Position numbers and translations under genes: made by a program
Shown: positions 17,570 to 26,906 of the stretch, one piece after another
How positions within the stretch are numbered: position 1 is the stretch's first letter
How the letters are laid out: each line of letters opens with the position of its first letter
Notes under the pieces: model-generated
The model's input: only the letters and a program-made list of their open reading frames with translations
The model's database searches: none
What the model was told of the DNA's origin: nothing
NCBI RefSeq assembly: GCF_900142065.1
Contig: NZ_FSRJ01000006.1
Location: 93,465-157,464 of the forward strand
DNA length: 64,000 bases
Source of the DNA: Agromyces cerinus subsp. cerinus
GTDB taxonomy: Bacteria > Actinomycetota > Actinomycetes > Actinomycetales > Microbacteriaceae
Direction: 5' to 3'

Positions 17570-17655
17570 ACGGTCATCCTGATGGAGTTTTGACGCCAGT
17601 GCAAGACTTTTCTCGGGTGAGTCGTCGCGAGACGACCTGTTCGGCAGGCCAGCGT

Positions 17656-17669
17656 AGTTATCGGTAACA
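17656..17669. promoter_or_regulatory. LacI-type operator 2 of the GH101 gene
   Basis: AGTTATCGGTAACA is a second palindrome of the same type, 100 bases upstream of site 1. Two sites about ten helical turns apart would permit looping. The site is also 62 bases upstream of the divergent hydrolase gene, so it might affect both. No regulator gene is adjacent; one of the LacI genes in this window, or another elsewhere, must act. Confidence 0.5.
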
Positions 17670-17730
17670 GTCGTTGTCCCGACGCGAGCGACGGCGTAGC
17701 CTGACCTCGAGCGAGACGAAGGGGCATCCG

Positions 17731-18528
17731 ATGACCGAGTTCGCGACCTCCGCAGACGGCACGCGCATCGCCTACGACCGGCAGGGCTCCGGGCCGCCGG
17801 TGATCCTCGTCGACGGCGCGATGCAGTTCCGCGCGTTCGACCCGGCGACCGTCGAGATGGCGGGCGAACTCGCCCGGCACGGGTTCACCGTGTACCACTA
17901 CGACCGGCGCGGGCGAGGCGAGAGCCCGGCGGCGGCGCCGATCACGCTCGGTCAGACCCTCGACGACCTGCGCGCCCTCATCGACGTGGCCACCGAGGGC
18001 GCCGACGACGCCGTCGCCCTCTTCGGCAGCTCCTCGGGCGGGGCGATCGCGCTCGCGGCCGCGGCATCCGGTCTCGCGGTCTCGAAGCTCGTGCTGTGGG
18101 AGGTGCCGCTGAACGCCGAGCTCGGCACCGACGGCGCGGAGTGCCTCGGCGGGCTGCGCGAGCGCATCGAGGCCGGCGACGGCGATGCCACCATCGAGTA
18201 CTTCATGAAGGACATGCCGCCCGAGTGGCTCGCGGGCGCGAAGGCGAGCCCGGGCTGGCCGATCATGACCGCGATGGGCCCGAGCCTCGAGCCCGACTCC
18301 GAGGCGCTCGCCTGGACGCAGAGCGCGGCGCGGCCGGCGCTCTGGGCCGGCATCACGCAGCCGACGCTCGTGCTCGTCGGCGAGCAGACCCTCGACCTCA
18401 TGACACCCGCGGCCGACTCGCTCGTCACGAGCCTGCCGCACGCGTTCCGCGGCACCGTGCCCGCGGCCGATCACGCCTGGGAGCCGAAGGCGATGGCGCT
18501 CGCGATCGCGGGGTTCCTCGTCGACTAG
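17731..18528 (+). CDS. Alpha/beta hydrolase
   Basis: A 265-residue alpha/beta-hydrolase fold protein. The nucleophile elbow is GSSSG (in LFGSSSGGAIAL), the oxyanion region VDGAMQFRAF, and the catalytic His is in PAADHAWEP; YHYDRRGRGES is a family feature. Substrate unknown; cytoplasmic. AAGGGG lies about 7 bases before the ATG at 17731, so upstream in-frame codons are not used. It is divergent from the GH101 gene. Confidence 0.9.
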   Translation: MTEFATSADGTRIAYDRQGSGPPVILVDGAMQFRAFDPATVEMAGELARHGFTVYHYDRRGRGESPAAAPITLGQTLDDLRALIDVATEGADDAVALFGSSSGGAIALAAAASGLAVSKLVLWEVPLNAELGTDGAECLGGLRERIEAGDGDATIEYFMKDMPPEWLAGAKASPGWPIMTAMGPSLEPDSEALAWTQSAARPALWAGITQPTLVLVGEQTLDLMTPAADSLVTSLPHAFRGTVPAADHAWEPKAMALAIAGFLVD

Positions 18529-18642
18529 ACGACACTCCACGCCTGACGCACCCGCGCGACACGCTGCGCCCACTCAGCCGTTCACGCTCGCCGAGCCAGG
18601 ACTCCTCGCCGACGCCTTGGCGCACCACATCCGAGAGCCCGG

Positions 18643-18670
18643 CACTTCGGCACTTCGGTACTTCGGTACC
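18643..18670. repeat. Short tandem repeat of an 8-base unit
   Basis: CACTTCGG, CACTTCGG, TACTTCGG followed by TACC: three copies of an octamer in the convergent gap between the hydrolase and HhH-GPD genes. Confidence 0.6.
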
Positions 18671-18703
18671 GGCTTCGCCGACGAGCACCCTCGTGCGGCG
18701 CCG

Positions 18704-19282
18704 CTAGCTCGTCTTCGCGGCCTTCGCCGCGGCCTTGGCCGCCTGCTTCGTCGCCCGCACCTTGGCGAGCGACTCGGGGTCGACGATGTCGGCGACCGAG
18801 CGGAACGCGCCCTCGTCGCCGTACGACCCGGCCGCTTCGCGCCAGCCCGGCGCGGTGAGCCCGCACTGCTTGCCGAGCAGCGCGAGGAAGATCTTCGCCT
18901 TCTGGTCGCCGAAGCCCGGCAGGGCCTTCAGCCGCGCGAGCACCTCGGCACCGCTCGGCTCGCCCTGGGTCCAGAGAGCGGATGCCTCGCCGCCCCAGTC
19001 GTCGACGATCGCCGACGCGAGCGCCTGCACGCGACCGGCCATCGAGCCCGGGAAGCGGTGCACCGCCGGCGTCTGCTTGAACACCTCGACGAAGGCCTCG
19101 GGATCGTAACCCGCGATGGTCTCGGGGTCGATCGAGCCGATGCGGGTGCGGACCTTCTCGGGTCCGGCGAACGCCGACTCCATGGTCACCTGCTGGTCGA
19201 GGAGCATTCCCGTGAGCAGCGCGAACGCGTCGTCGCTGAGCAGCGCGTCGGCGGCCTGCTCCCCCGTGATGTGCAATGCCAT
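18704..19282 (-). CDS. HhH-GPD-type base excision repair protein
   Basis: A 192-residue member of the HhH-GPD glycosylase superfamily, of the actinobacterial type with a start MALHITGEQAADALL. The helix-hairpin-helix is LKALPGFGDQKAKIFLALLGK-like (shown here in part), preceded by GMLLDQQVTMESAF. There is no FeS cluster cysteine set. The Lys/Ala-rich C-terminal tail (KQAAKAAAKAAK) could touch DNA. The catalytic Asp of HhH-GPD enzymes is not obvious, so its activity is uncertain. Confidence 0.82.
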   Translation of the reverse strand: MALHITGEQAADALLSDDAFALLTGMLLDQQVTMESAFAGPEKVRTRIGSIDPETIAGYDPEAFVEVFKQTPAVHRFPGSMAGRVQALASAIVDDWGGEASALWTQGEPSGAEVLARLKALPGFGDQKAKIFLALLGKQCGLTAPGWREAAGSYGDEGAFRSVADIVDPESLAKVRATKQAAKAAAKAAKTS

Positions 19283-19418
19283 GCGTCCATCCTTCCACTC
19301 GAGGGCCGCGGCATCCGCTGCTCTTCGAATGCGGACGGAAACTGACCGCTTCGTTGCCTACCGTGGAAGTAGGCGATTCGATGGGACGGATCGCACCACA
19401 CCCCTACGAGGAGTCACC

Positions 19419-19802
19419 ATGGACTGGAAGATCGAGCTCATCTACGTGCCCGTCACCGATGTCGATCGGGCGAAGGCGTTCTACGTCGACAAGCTCGGCT
19501 TCAACGCCGATCACGACCACCGGGTCAGCGAGAGCCTGCGCTTCGTGCAGTTGACCCCGCCCGGGTCGGCCTGCTCGATCGCGTTCGGCGAGGGAATGGG
19601 CGGCAGCCTGCAGCCCGGGCAGCAGGACTCGATCCAGGTCGTCATCCCCGACGCCGACGCCGTGCTCGCCGAGCTCCGCGCCAAGGGCGTCGAGGCCGAG
19701 GGCGTCGACGAGCAGGCCTGGGGCCGCTTCGTCACGCTGAAGGACCCCGACGGCAACCGCTGGACCCTGCAGGAGCTGCCCGACTACAGCCAGCAGGCGT
19801 AG
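19419..19802 (+). CDS. VOC family protein (glyoxalase fold)
   Basis: A 127-residue VOC protein: LIYVPVTDVDRAKAFYVDKL at the start, then FVTLKDPDGNRWTLQEL at the end, the typical closing strand. It is unrelated in detail to the VOC gene at 2765. GAGGAG lies 5 bases before the ATG. A strong shared terminator follows. Confidence 0.9.
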   Translation: MDWKIELIYVPVTDVDRAKAFYVDKLGFNADHDHRVSESLRFVQLTPPGSACSIAFGEGMGGSLQPGQQDSIQVVIPDADAVLAELRAKGVEAEGVDEQAWGRFVTLKDPDGNRWTLQELPDYSQQA

Positions 19803-19851
19803 CCGAGACGGGTGGGCGGATGCCGCGGCATCCCCTCACCCGCCGCACACG

Positions 19852-19889
19852 ACGATGGCCCTCGCTCCCGAAGGAGCGAGGGCCATCGT
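19852..19889. terminator. Bidirectional terminator between convergent genes
   Basis: A perfect 17-base stem ACGATGGCCCTCGCTCC with loop CGAA lies between the VOC stop and the substrate-binding-protein stop at 19901. Confidence 0.8.
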
Positions 19890-19900
19890 GCTGCAGGTGA

Positions 19901-21022
19901 CTAGCCGGCCGCGTTCACGATGTCGAGGAGGTTCGGGTTGTTGGCGTACGCCTCAGCCGCGTTCTCCTTCGTCACGATGACCGGGTCCAGCAGGTACGAG
20001 GGAACGATCTTCACGCCGTTGTCGTACTGCTCGGTGTCGTTGACGTCGACCTCTTCGCCCTTCTGGAGCTGCTGGATCATCTTGATCGTCTGCTCCACGA
20101 GGAGGTTGGTGTCCTTGTTGATGGTCGAGTACTGCTCGCCCGCCATGATCGACTTGACCGACTCGACCTCGGAGTCCTGACCGGTGACGGTCACCTTCGA
20201 GATGTCCTTGCCGGCCTGCTTGGTCGAGGTGATGATCGCCCGAGCGAGGTTGTCGTTCGGCGAGAGCACGCCGTCGACGTTCTTGTCGCCGTAGTTCGCG
20301 GCGAGCAGCGAGTCCATGCGGCTCTGAGCGTTCTCGGCCTCCCAGCCCTGGGTCGCGGTCTGGGCGATGTCGGTCTGACCCGAGACGACGACGAGCGTGC
20401 CGTCGTCGATCTTCGGCTGCAGCACCTTCATGGCGCCGTCGAAGAACACGGCCGAGTTGGCGTCGTCGGGCGAGCCCGAGAAGAGCTCGACGTTCCACGG
20501 AGCCTCGTGGCCCGAGCGCGCGGCGAGACCGTCGAGCAGGGCCTGGCCCTGGAGCTCGCCGACCTTGAAGTTGTCGAACGCGACGTAGTAGTCGACGTTC
20601 TCCGTGTTCTCGATCAGGCGGTCGTAGGCGATGATCGTGACGCCGGCGTCGGCGGCCTGCTGCAGCTGCGTGCCGAGCTGCTTGCCGTCCTTCGCGCCGA
20701 TGACGATGACCTTCGCGCCGTTGGTGACCATGGCCGAGATCTGGTTCTGCTGCTCCGCGACGGTGTTCGAGGCGGGTGCGTACTGCACGTCGCCCTTGAA
20801 CCCGGCGTCGGCGAGGCCGTCTTCGAAGAGACCGCCGGCCAGCACCCAGTTCTCCGACGTCTTGTCGGGAAGGGCGATGCCGATCGTCGAGTCGGCGGCG
20901 AAGCCGGCGGAGCCGGAGGCGCCGTCGGTCGATTCTCCACCACCGCGGTCGGACGAGCAGCCGGCGAGCGCCAAGGCTGCGACTGCGGCGATCGCTGTGG
21001 CCGCAAGAGTGATTTTCTTCAT
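19901..21022 (-). CDS. chvE: Sugar ABC transporter substrate-binding lipoprotein (ChvE-like)
   Basis: A 373-residue periplasmic-binding-type lipoprotein. The signal ends in the lipobox ALAGC (Cys22), then a Gly/Ser linker and an XylF/ChvE-type sugar-binding fold (IGIALPDKTSENWVLAGG, then GVLSPNDNLARAIITS). ChvE relatives bind galactose, glucose, arabinose or xylose; the exact sugar is unknown. It is the third gene after mmsA and mmsB, 86 bases past mmsB, unlike Agrobacterium where chvE comes first. Confidence 0.9.
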   Translation of the reverse strand: MKKITLAATAIAAVAALALAGCSSDRGGGESTDGASGSAGFAADSTIGIALPDKTSENWVLAGGLFEDGLADAGFKGDVQYAPASNTVAEQQNQISAMVTNGAKVIVIGAKDGKQLGTQLQQAADAGVTIIAYDRLIENTENVDYYVAFDNFKVGELQGQALLDGLAARSGHEAPWNVELFSGSPDDANSAVFFDGAMKVLQPKIDDGTLVVVSGQTDIAQTATQGWEAENAQSRMDSLLAANYGDKNVDGVLSPNDNLARAIITSTKQAGKDISKVTVTGQDSEVESVKSIMAGEQYSTINKDTNLLVEQTIKMIQQLQKGEEVDVNDTEQYDNGVKIVPSYLLDPVIVTKENAAEAYANNPNLLDIVNAAG

Positions 21023-21108
21023 TGATCTTTCACTTTCTCGATGGGAATTGCAGGACTACTCGGAGGTGACGATGTGGATGAGTTCGAGCGGATGCCGCTG
21101 CGGGCGAC

Positions 21109-22467
21109 TCAGCGCCGGGTGAGGTCCTCGGGCAGCGAGGACACGTTGGCCTGGTTGGTGGGGGCGACGGTCGGAGCCTCGTCGGGGGCCTGGGTCTCGA
21201 GGCGCGCCTTGCGGCGGCCCGACCAGAGCCCGAGGATCGACGGGCGGCCCTGGCGCTTGCTCCAGACGTCGACGCCGACGGCGAGGAGGAGCACGAGACC
21301 CTTGATGATCTGCACCACGTCGGCGCCGGCGCCGATGAGCTGCAGGCCGTTGTTGAGGAAGGCCATCACGAGACCACCGACGATCGAGCCGATCACGGTG
21401 CCGATGCCGCCGGAGACCGCCGCGCCGCCGATGAAGACGGCCGCGATGGCGTCGAGCTCCCAGCCGTTGCCGTCCTGGGGGCCGGAGGCCGTGGCGCGCG
21501 CCACGTAGATCATGCCGGCGACGGAGGCGAGCACCGACATGTTCATCATCACGAAGAAGTCGACCCGGCGGTCCTTGACGCCCGAGAGCGTCGCGGCGAG
21601 GCGGTTGCCGCCGACCGCGTAGATGTGGCGGCCGAAGATCGTGTTGCGGGTGATGAACGAGTAGAGGATGACGAGCACCACGAGGATGATGCCCGAGATC
21701 GGGAAGCTCGTGCCGGGGCGGCCGGTGGCGAAGAGCCACGCTGCCCAGAGGATGACGCCCGCGAGCACGATGACCTTGACGACGCTCACCCAGAGGGGCG
21801 CCGAGTCGGAGCCCATCTTCTTCTGCTGACGGCGCAGGTGGATCTCGTTCCAGACGATCCAGCCGGCACCCACGAGGCCGAGCAGCATCGTCAGCACGTT
21901 GAAGTTGAATGGCAGCGCGAGCTCGGGCAGGTACCCTGCGCCGATCATGCCGAACTCCTGCGGTACGGGCGTGGTCGTCGACTGGCCGATGAGCTGGTTG
22001 CCGCCGCGGAAGATGAGCATGCCGGCCAGCGTCACGATGAACGCCGGCACTCCGACGAACGCGACCCACATGCCCTGCCAGGCACCGATCAACACGCCCA
22101 CGCCGATGCCCAGGAGGATCGCGAGCGGCCACGGGAAGTTCCACTCCGCCATGGACTTGGCCACGATGATGCCCGTGAACGCCGCGACCGAGCCGACCGA
22201 CAGGTCGATGTGGCCCATGATGATGACCATCACCATGCCGATCGCGAGGATCAGGATGTAGGAGTACTGGTTGACGACGTTGATCAGGTTCGTCGGCGAG
22301 AGCGTCAGCCCGTTCGTCCAGATCTGGAAGATCACGATGATGACGATGAGGCTGCCGAGGATGCCGAACTGTCGGAGGCTGGACTGGCCGCCTCCGAAGA
22401 TCTTGCGGATGTCGGAGAGCCCGCCCTTCTTCTTCTGGGCGGCCGGGTCGTTCGCCGTCGTGCTCAT
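21109..22467 (-). CDS. mmsB: Multiple-monosaccharide ABC transporter permease (MmsB/GguB-like)
   Basis: A 452-residue inner-membrane permease of the BPD_transp_2 (ribose/xylose) type, with about ten hydrophobic segments. Typical are [20 protein letters not shown] and [16 protein letters not shown] central insertion ([16 protein letters not shown] and neighbours) makes it longer than RbsC, as in GguB. The start overlaps the mmsA stop (ATGA). The tail is polar. Confidence 0.92.
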   Translation of the reverse strand: MSTTANDPAAQKKKGGLSDIRKIFGGGQSSLRQFGILGSLIVIIVIFQIWTNGLTLSPTNLINVVNQYSYILILAIGMVMVIIMGHIDLSVGSVAAFTGIIVAKSMAEWNFPWPLAILLGIGVGVLIGAWQGMWVAFVGVPAFIVTLAGMLIFRGGNQLIGQSTTTPVPQEFGMIGAGYLPELALPFNFNVLTMLLGLVGAGWIVWNEIHLRRQQKKMGSDSAPLWVSVVKVIVLAGVILWAAWLFATGRPGTSFPISGIILVVLVILYSFITRNTIFGRHIYAVGGNRLAATLSGVKDRRVDFFVMMNMSVLASVAGMIYVARATASGPQDGNGWELDAIAAVFIGGAAVSGGIGTVIGSIVGGLVMAFLNNGLQLIGAGADVVQIIKGLVLLLAVGVDVWSKRQGRPSILGLWSGRRKARLETQAPDEAPTVAPTNQANVSSLPEDLTRR

Positions 22468-24008
22468 GCGTTCGCCTTCTTCTTGGCGGAGGTCATGCTG
22501 CGCATGAGCGCCTCCGGGTTGGCTTCGGATGCGGGGATGTTGTCGGTGATCTGGCCTTCGAACACCGTGTAGATGCGGTCGGCGATGCCGAGCAGCTCGG
22601 GCAGCTCGCTCGAGATGAGGATGACGCCCTTGCCCTGCGCCGCGAGCGACTGGATGATCGTGTAGATCTCGTACTTGGCGCCGACGTCGATGCCGCGGGT
22701 GGGTTCGTCGAGGATGAGCAGGTCGGGGTCGGTGAACATCCACTTCGCCAGCACGACCTTCTGCTGGTTGCCGCCCGAGAGCTTGGAGACGCCCGCGTCG
22801 ACGCTCGGGGTCTTGATGCGCAGCTGCTTGCGGTAGCCCTCGGCGATGCCGAACTCCTGCGAGTCGTCGACCACACCGCGCTTCGCGATCTTCGAGAGCT
22901 TCGCCGACACGACCGATCGCTTGATCGTGTCGAGCAGGTTCAGCCCGAGCTGCTTGCGGTCTTCGCTGACGTACGCGAGACCGTGGTCGATCGCCGATTC
23001 GACGTCCTTCAGCACGATCTCCTGGCCGTCCTTCACGATCGTGCCCGAGAGGTAGGTGCCGTAGGAGCGCCCGAAGATGCTCATCGCGAGCTCGGTGCGC
23101 CCTGCGCCCATGAGCCCGGCGAGGCCGACGATCTCACCGCGCCGCACGTTGAGGCTCGAACCCTTGACCACGAGCCGCTCGGCCACCTGCGGGTGCTGGA
23201 TCGTCCAGTCCTTCACCTCGAAGAACACGTCGCCGATGTGCGGCGTGCGGTCGGGGAACCGACTCTCGAGCGAGCGGCCCACCATGCCCTTGATGATGCG
23301 GTCCTCGTCGACGCCGCCGGCGTGCACGTCGAGGGTCTCGATCGTGTGACCGTCGCGGATGATCGTGATCTCGTCGGCGACCGCTTCGATCTCGTTGAGC
23401 TTGTGCGAGATCATGATCGACGCGATGCCCTTGCCCTTCAGGCCGCGGATCAGGTCGAGCAGGTGCTGCGAGTCGTCTTCGTTGAGTGCGGCCGTCGGCT
23501 CGTCGAGGATCAGGAGCTTCACGTCCTTGACGAGCGCCTTCGCGATCTCGACGAGCTGCTGCTTGCCGACGCCGAGGTGCTTGATCTGCGTGTCGGGGTC
23601 TTCGTCGAGTCCGACTCGTGCGAGCAGGTCGATGGCCCGCACCTTCGCCGCGCGCCAGTCGATGCGACCGCCGTGGTTGATCTCGTTGCCGAGGAAGATG
23701 TTCTCGGTGATCGACAGCTCGGGGATGAGGGCGAGCTCCTGGTGGATGATCGCGATGCCGGCATTCTCGCTCTGGCGGATGTCGCGGAACTGCACCTCCT
23801 CGCCCCGGAAGATGATCTGCCCCGTGTACGTGCCGTGCGGGTAGACCCCGGAGAGCACCTTCATGAGGGTCGACTTGCCTGCGCCGTTCTCGCCGCAGAT
23901 CGCGTGGATCTCGGCGGGCATCACGGTGAGCGAGACATCCGACAGCGCCTTCACGCCGGGGAACTCCTTGGTGATGGAGCGCATCTCGAGAATCGGCTGC
24001 GGCATCAT
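22464..24008 (-). CDS. mmsA: Multiple-monosaccharide ABC transporter ATPase (MmsA/GguA-like)
   Basis: A 514-residue double ATPase. Domain 1 has Walker [10 protein letters not shown] and [11 protein letters not shown]; domain 2 has the degenerate loop GLMGAGRTE with LSGGNQQKV and [18 protein letters not shown]. This is the RbsA/XylG pattern for sugar import. GGGAGG lies 6 bases before the first ATG. It is first in the mmsA-mmsB-chvE operon; a LacI-type operator sits 106 bases upstream. Confidence 0.95.
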   Translation of the reverse strand: MMPQPILEMRSITKEFPGVKALSDVSLTVMPAEIHAICGENGAGKSTLMKVLSGVYPHGTYTGQIIFRGEEVQFRDIRQSENAGIAIIHQELALIPELSITENIFLGNEINHGGRIDWRAAKVRAIDLLARVGLDEDPDTQIKHLGVGKQQLVEIAKALVKDVKLLILDEPTAALNEDDSQHLLDLIRGLKGKGIASIMISHKLNEIEAVADEITIIRDGHTIETLDVHAGGVDEDRIIKGMVGRSLESRFPDRTPHIGDVFFEVKDWTIQHPQVAERLVVKGSSLNVRRGEIVGLAGLMGAGRTELAMSIFGRSYGTYLSGTIVKDGQEIVLKDVESAIDHGLAYVSEDRKQLGLNLLDTIKRSVVSAKLSKIAKRGVVDDSQEFGIAEGYRKQLRIKTPSVDAGVSKLSGGNQQKVVLAKWMFTDPDLLILDEPTRGIDVGAKYEIYTIIQSLAAQGKGVILISSELPELLGIADRIYTVFEGQITDNIPASEANPEALMRSMTSAKKKANA

Positions 24009-24113
24009 CGGGTGCCTCCCGACCTGCGGGAGTCCGCAAGGGGTGTCGTCGGCGACTGGTTCACGTGCGACCTCGATGTCATTCGTTCGGGGGCGGTACC
24101 TGTGTGCGATCCG

Positions 24114-24127
24114 TGTGACCGTTCACA
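24114..24127. promoter_or_regulatory. Operator before the mmsA-mmsB-chvE operon
   Basis: TGTGACCGTTCACA, a 14-base near-palindrome, 13 of 14 matches to the perfect form TGTGAACGTTCACA. It lies between the LacI gene (stop 24162) and mmsA, and has the same consensus as the site before the LacI gene. Confidence 0.7.
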
Positions 24128-24161
24128 TCGAGACCAATGGTGCATCCGAGATGCGGCGCTG

Positions 24162-25217
24162 TCAAGCCGAGTCAGTCACGCTTGTGTAACGGGGGCGGTG
24201 ACCGGATGCCTGGGCCGACGAGCCGCGCACGACGAGCCGCGGCACGATCTCCTCGACCTCGAGCACCTCGCGCCCGTGCACCTGGTTCAGCAGCAGGGCC
24301 ACTGCGCGGCGCCCGACCTCGCGGAAGTCCTGGTGCACGGTCGTGAGCGGCGGCCACACGTGCTGGGCCACGGGGATGTCGTCGAATCCGACCACGCTGA
24401 TCTCACCCGGCACGTCGAGGCCGGCGTCGCGGAACGCGTGCATGAGGCCGATCGCCATCTGGTCGTTCGCCGCGAACACCGCGGTGAAGTCGCGGGTGCG
24501 ACTGAGCTCGCGGCCTGCGAAATAGCCGAAGTCGGCGCTCCAGTCGCCGAGGATCGGCGGGTGCAGGGTGAGGTCGGCATCGTAGACCGCATCGAGGAAT
24601 CCGCGCATGCGCGCCTCGGCCTCGATCCAGTCCTGCGGGCCGGCCAGGTGCACGATCTCGCGGTGCCCGAGGCTCACGAGGTGCTGCGTGGCGCGGCGTG
24701 CGCCCGTCACCTGATCCACCGAGAGGGCGAGGTGGTCGCTCCGCCCGGTCGACTGCAGGCTCACGAACGGCACGCCGATCGGCGCCGCCGCGAGCACGTC
24801 GAAGACCCGCACCTGCGGGGCGATGACGACGAGCCCCTCGATCGCCTGCAGCATGAGGTGCTCGAGGGCATCGGTGATGGCCTCCGGCGTCACGGTGGCG
24901 AGATTCGCGGTGTTGACGTAGTACCCGTGCTCCCGCGCGGCATCCTCGATCGCGGCGATGCTCGTCGCTGGGCCGTACTCGGAGCTGCGCGCCGCCAGCA
25001 CCCCGATGGTGTGCGAACGGCTCGTCACGAGGGCTCGCGCCGCGCGGTTCGGCCGGTACTGCAGCGTCTCCATGGCGAGGAGGACGCGCTCCTTGGTCTC
25101 GGGCCGGATGCTCGGATGGTCGTTCAGCACCCGCGAGACGGTCTGGTGGGACACCTCGGCCAGGCGCGCGACATCACGGATGCTGGGCGCCCGCCCTTTG
25201 GGAGTCTCAGGAGTCAC
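24162..25217 (-). CDS. LacI-family regulator of the adjacent sugar transporter
   Basis: A 351-residue LacI protein: helix-turn-helix PSIRDVARLAEVSHQTVSR, hinge RAARALVTS, and a sugar-binding sensor domain with TAVFAANDQMAIGLMHAF. It lies directly upstream of mmsA. Near-identical operators before its own start and before mmsA suggest autoregulation and control of the transporter. The GTG at 25217 is chosen because the operator lies just upstream; a further in-frame extension would run through it. Confidence 0.9.
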   Translation of the reverse strand: MTPETPKGRAPSIRDVARLAEVSHQTVSRVLNDHPSIRPETKERVLLAMETLQYRPNRAARALVTSRSHTIGVLAARSSEYGPATSIAAIEDAAREHGYYVNTANLATVTPEAITDALEHLMLQAIEGLVVIAPQVRVFDVLAAAPIGVPFVSLQSTGRSDHLALSVDQVTGARRATQHLVSLGHREIVHLAGPQDWIEAEARMRGFLDAVYDADLTLHPPILGDWSADFGYFAGRELSRTRDFTAVFAANDQMAIGLMHAFRDAGLDVPGEISVVGFDDIPVAQHVWPPLTTVHQDFREVGRRAVALLLNQVHGREVLEVEEIVPRLVVRGSSAQASGHRPRYTSVTDSA

Positions 25218-25237
25218 TGCCAACCCATTCACCCCGA

Positions 25238-25251
25238 TGTGCACGTTCACA
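25238..25251. promoter_or_regulatory. Operator before the LacI gene
   Basis: TGTGCACGTTCACA, 13 of 14 matches to TGTGAACGTTCACA, 21 bases upstream of the LacI start codon; probable autoregulatory site. Confidence 0.68.
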
Positions 25252-25304
25252 TCAGCGGCGCTTCCATTATGCACGGGGAGGTCGTTTCGCGCGCCATCGA
25301 GACG

Positions 25305-25317
25305 TGTGACAGTCACA
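25305..25317. promoter_or_regulatory. TGTGA-N3-TCACA dyad upstream of the LacI gene
   Basis: TGTGACAGTCACA is a perfect 13-base dyad apart from its centre. The half-sites match those of the neighbouring operators but with odd spacing; CRP-family proteins also bind TGTGA..TCACA with wider spacing (usually six), so the binder is open. Confidence 0.45.
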
Positions 25318-25345
25318 TGGCGGGATCGGCGCACGGCCCCGAGGC

Positions 25346-26818
25346 TCAGCTCGCGACCGAGGACGCGCCGAGCGGTCGCACCCGACCGGCGAGCAGCACG
25401 GCGACCACCGCGATCGCGACGGTCACGGCGAAGTCCGCGGCGAACATTCCCGAACCCAGCGCGCTCGAGACGAGCGCCGTGATCGCGAGCGCGATAGCCG
25501 CGCCGAGCGACTCGGAGATGGTGAGGGCCGCGCTGTTGAAGCCCTGCGCGGAGACGGGCGAGAGGGCGAGCACCGCGACCGAGAACCGCGGGTACATGAA
25601 GCCCATGGCACCGCCCGCGAGCGTCCACGCCGTGAACGCGATCGCCGGCGCCAGCGTGAACAGGGCGACGACGAACACGACCGCGAGCGAGATCGCGAGC
25701 AGGATCGTGCCGATCACGACGGCCTGCGTGTTCGACACCCGAGTGAGCCGCCCCTGGAGCCACGACGCGGCCGCCCACGAGACGCCGGCACCGGTCAGCA
25801 CCGCGCCGGCGAGGCTCGGCGAGAACTCGTAGCGCTCGATGAAGAGGTACGGCAGGTAGATCTCGCTGCCGAAGAACGCGCCGGCCACGATGAGCTTCAG
25901 CAGCACCGTCGCCGGCATGCCGCGCGCCGCGCGCAGGGTGCCCGGCGGCAGCAGCGGCCGCGCCGCCCACGCCGCGAGCGCGATCGCGGCGATCGCGACC
26001 ACCCAGCGCCACGGGTCGCCGAGCTCCTTCGCGAGCGAGACGCCGAGTGCCGCGGCGGCCACGAGCACCGCCCAGCCCATGCGGCTGATGCTCCACTGCA
26101 CCGAGGGATCACCCTGCACCTGGTCGCGCACGCGCAGCACGGGCGGCAGCATCATCGCGGCGGCGGGCACGACGAGCGCGATGACGCCGAGGAACACCCA
26201 GTGCCAGCTGAACGTCTCGGCGACGACACCGGCGAGCGCCGGGCCGATGATCGACGGGATCACCCAGGCCGCGGCGAAGCCGGCGAAGACCCGGGCCCGG
26301 AGCTCCGCCGGGTACACCCGGCCCACGATCACGTAGAGCGGCACGATGACCGCAGCGCCCGAGAGGCCGTGCACGAACCGGCCGACGATGAAGACCTCCA
26401 TGTTCACCGCGGTGCCGGCGATCACGAGGCCGACGACGAACAGTGCGGCCGAGACCAGGAGCGACGGGATCGGCCCCGAGCGGTCGGTCCAGTTGCCCGC
26501 GATGACCATGCCGATGATGCCGGCGGCGAGCGGCACGGCGAAGGCGAGCGCGAAGAGCGATGCGCCGTCGAGCTGCTCGGCCACGAGCGGCATGATCGTC
26601 GTGACCGCCATCGCCTCGAACGCGGCGAGGAAGATGAGCGAGAACATGCCGATCGACAGCCACCGGTACGGCTTCGACAGCGGACCGGCGGCGGGCACGG
26701 GCGTCACCGGTTCGGCGATCGGCGCAGCGGATGCCGCGGCGCCCGCCGCGATCGCAGCGCTCGTCGCCTCGGGGTCGGTCGAGGGCGGCGCTGGCGTCTC
26801 TGCGGTGGGTTCGGTCAC
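25346..26818 (-). CDS. MFS transporter (drug-efflux type)
   Basis: A 490-residue major facilitator with 12-14 hydrophobic segments after an Ala/Pro-rich cytoplasmic N-terminus of about 50 residues. Membrane part begins with YRWLSIGMFSLIFLAAFEAM; WTDRSGPIPSLL is the loop 2-3 region and GRFVHGLSGAAVIVPLYVIV a helix 4 motif. It probably exports small molecules by proton antiport. A dyad TTCAAGCACGCTTGAA sits 17 bases upstream of the start. Confidence 0.88.
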   Translation of the reverse strand: MTEPTAETPAPPSTDPEATSAAIAAGAAASAAPIAEPVTPVPAAGPLSKPYRWLSIGMFSLIFLAAFEAMAVTTIMPLVAEQLDGASLFALAFAVPLAAGIIGMVIAGNWTDRSGPIPSLLVSAALFVVGLVIAGTAVNMEVFIVGRFVHGLSGAAVIVPLYVIVGRVYPAELRARVFAGFAAAWVIPSIIGPALAGVVAETFSWHWVFLGVIALVVPAAAMMLPPVLRVRDQVQGDPSVQWSISRMGWAVLVAAAALGVSLAKELGDPWRWVVAIAAIALAAWAARPLLPPGTLRAARGMPATVLLKLIVAGAFFGSEIYLPYLFIERYEFSPSLAGAVLTGAGVSWAAASWLQGRLTRVSNTQAVVIGTILLAISLAVVFVVALFTLAPAIAFTAWTLAGGAMGFMYPRFSVAVLALSPVSAQGFNSAALTISESLGAAIALAITALVSSALGSGMFAADFAVTVAIAVVAVLLAGRVRPLGASSVAS

Positions 26819-26835
26819 CCTGTCGAGCCTACGAC

Positions 26836-26851
26836 TTCAAGCACGCTTGAA
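26836..26851. promoter_or_regulatory. Perfect dyad before the MFS gene (MerR/SoxR-like)
   Basis: TTCAAGCACGCTTGAA has 7-base inverted arms TTCAAGC/GCTTGAA around AC. Its CAAG...CTTG core resembles MerR/SoxR-family operators. No MerR gene is nearby. Confidence 0.5.
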
Positions 26852-26858
26852 CTCAAGG

Positions 26859-26896
26859 GGATGCCCCGGGTGGCGAAACCGCCGCCCGGGGCATCC
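26859..26896 (-). terminator. Terminator of the phytase gene
   Basis: Perfect 12-base arms GGATGCCCCGGG / CCCGGGGCATCC around a 14-base loop that can also partly pair, just past the phytase stop. Confidence 0.8.
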
Positions 26897-26906
26897 GAAC
26901 CGTCGA

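Noticed and set aside
22983..25832. A 949-codon frame opposite the sugar transporter and LacI genes
   Set aside because: Shadow frame spanning several genes and operators.
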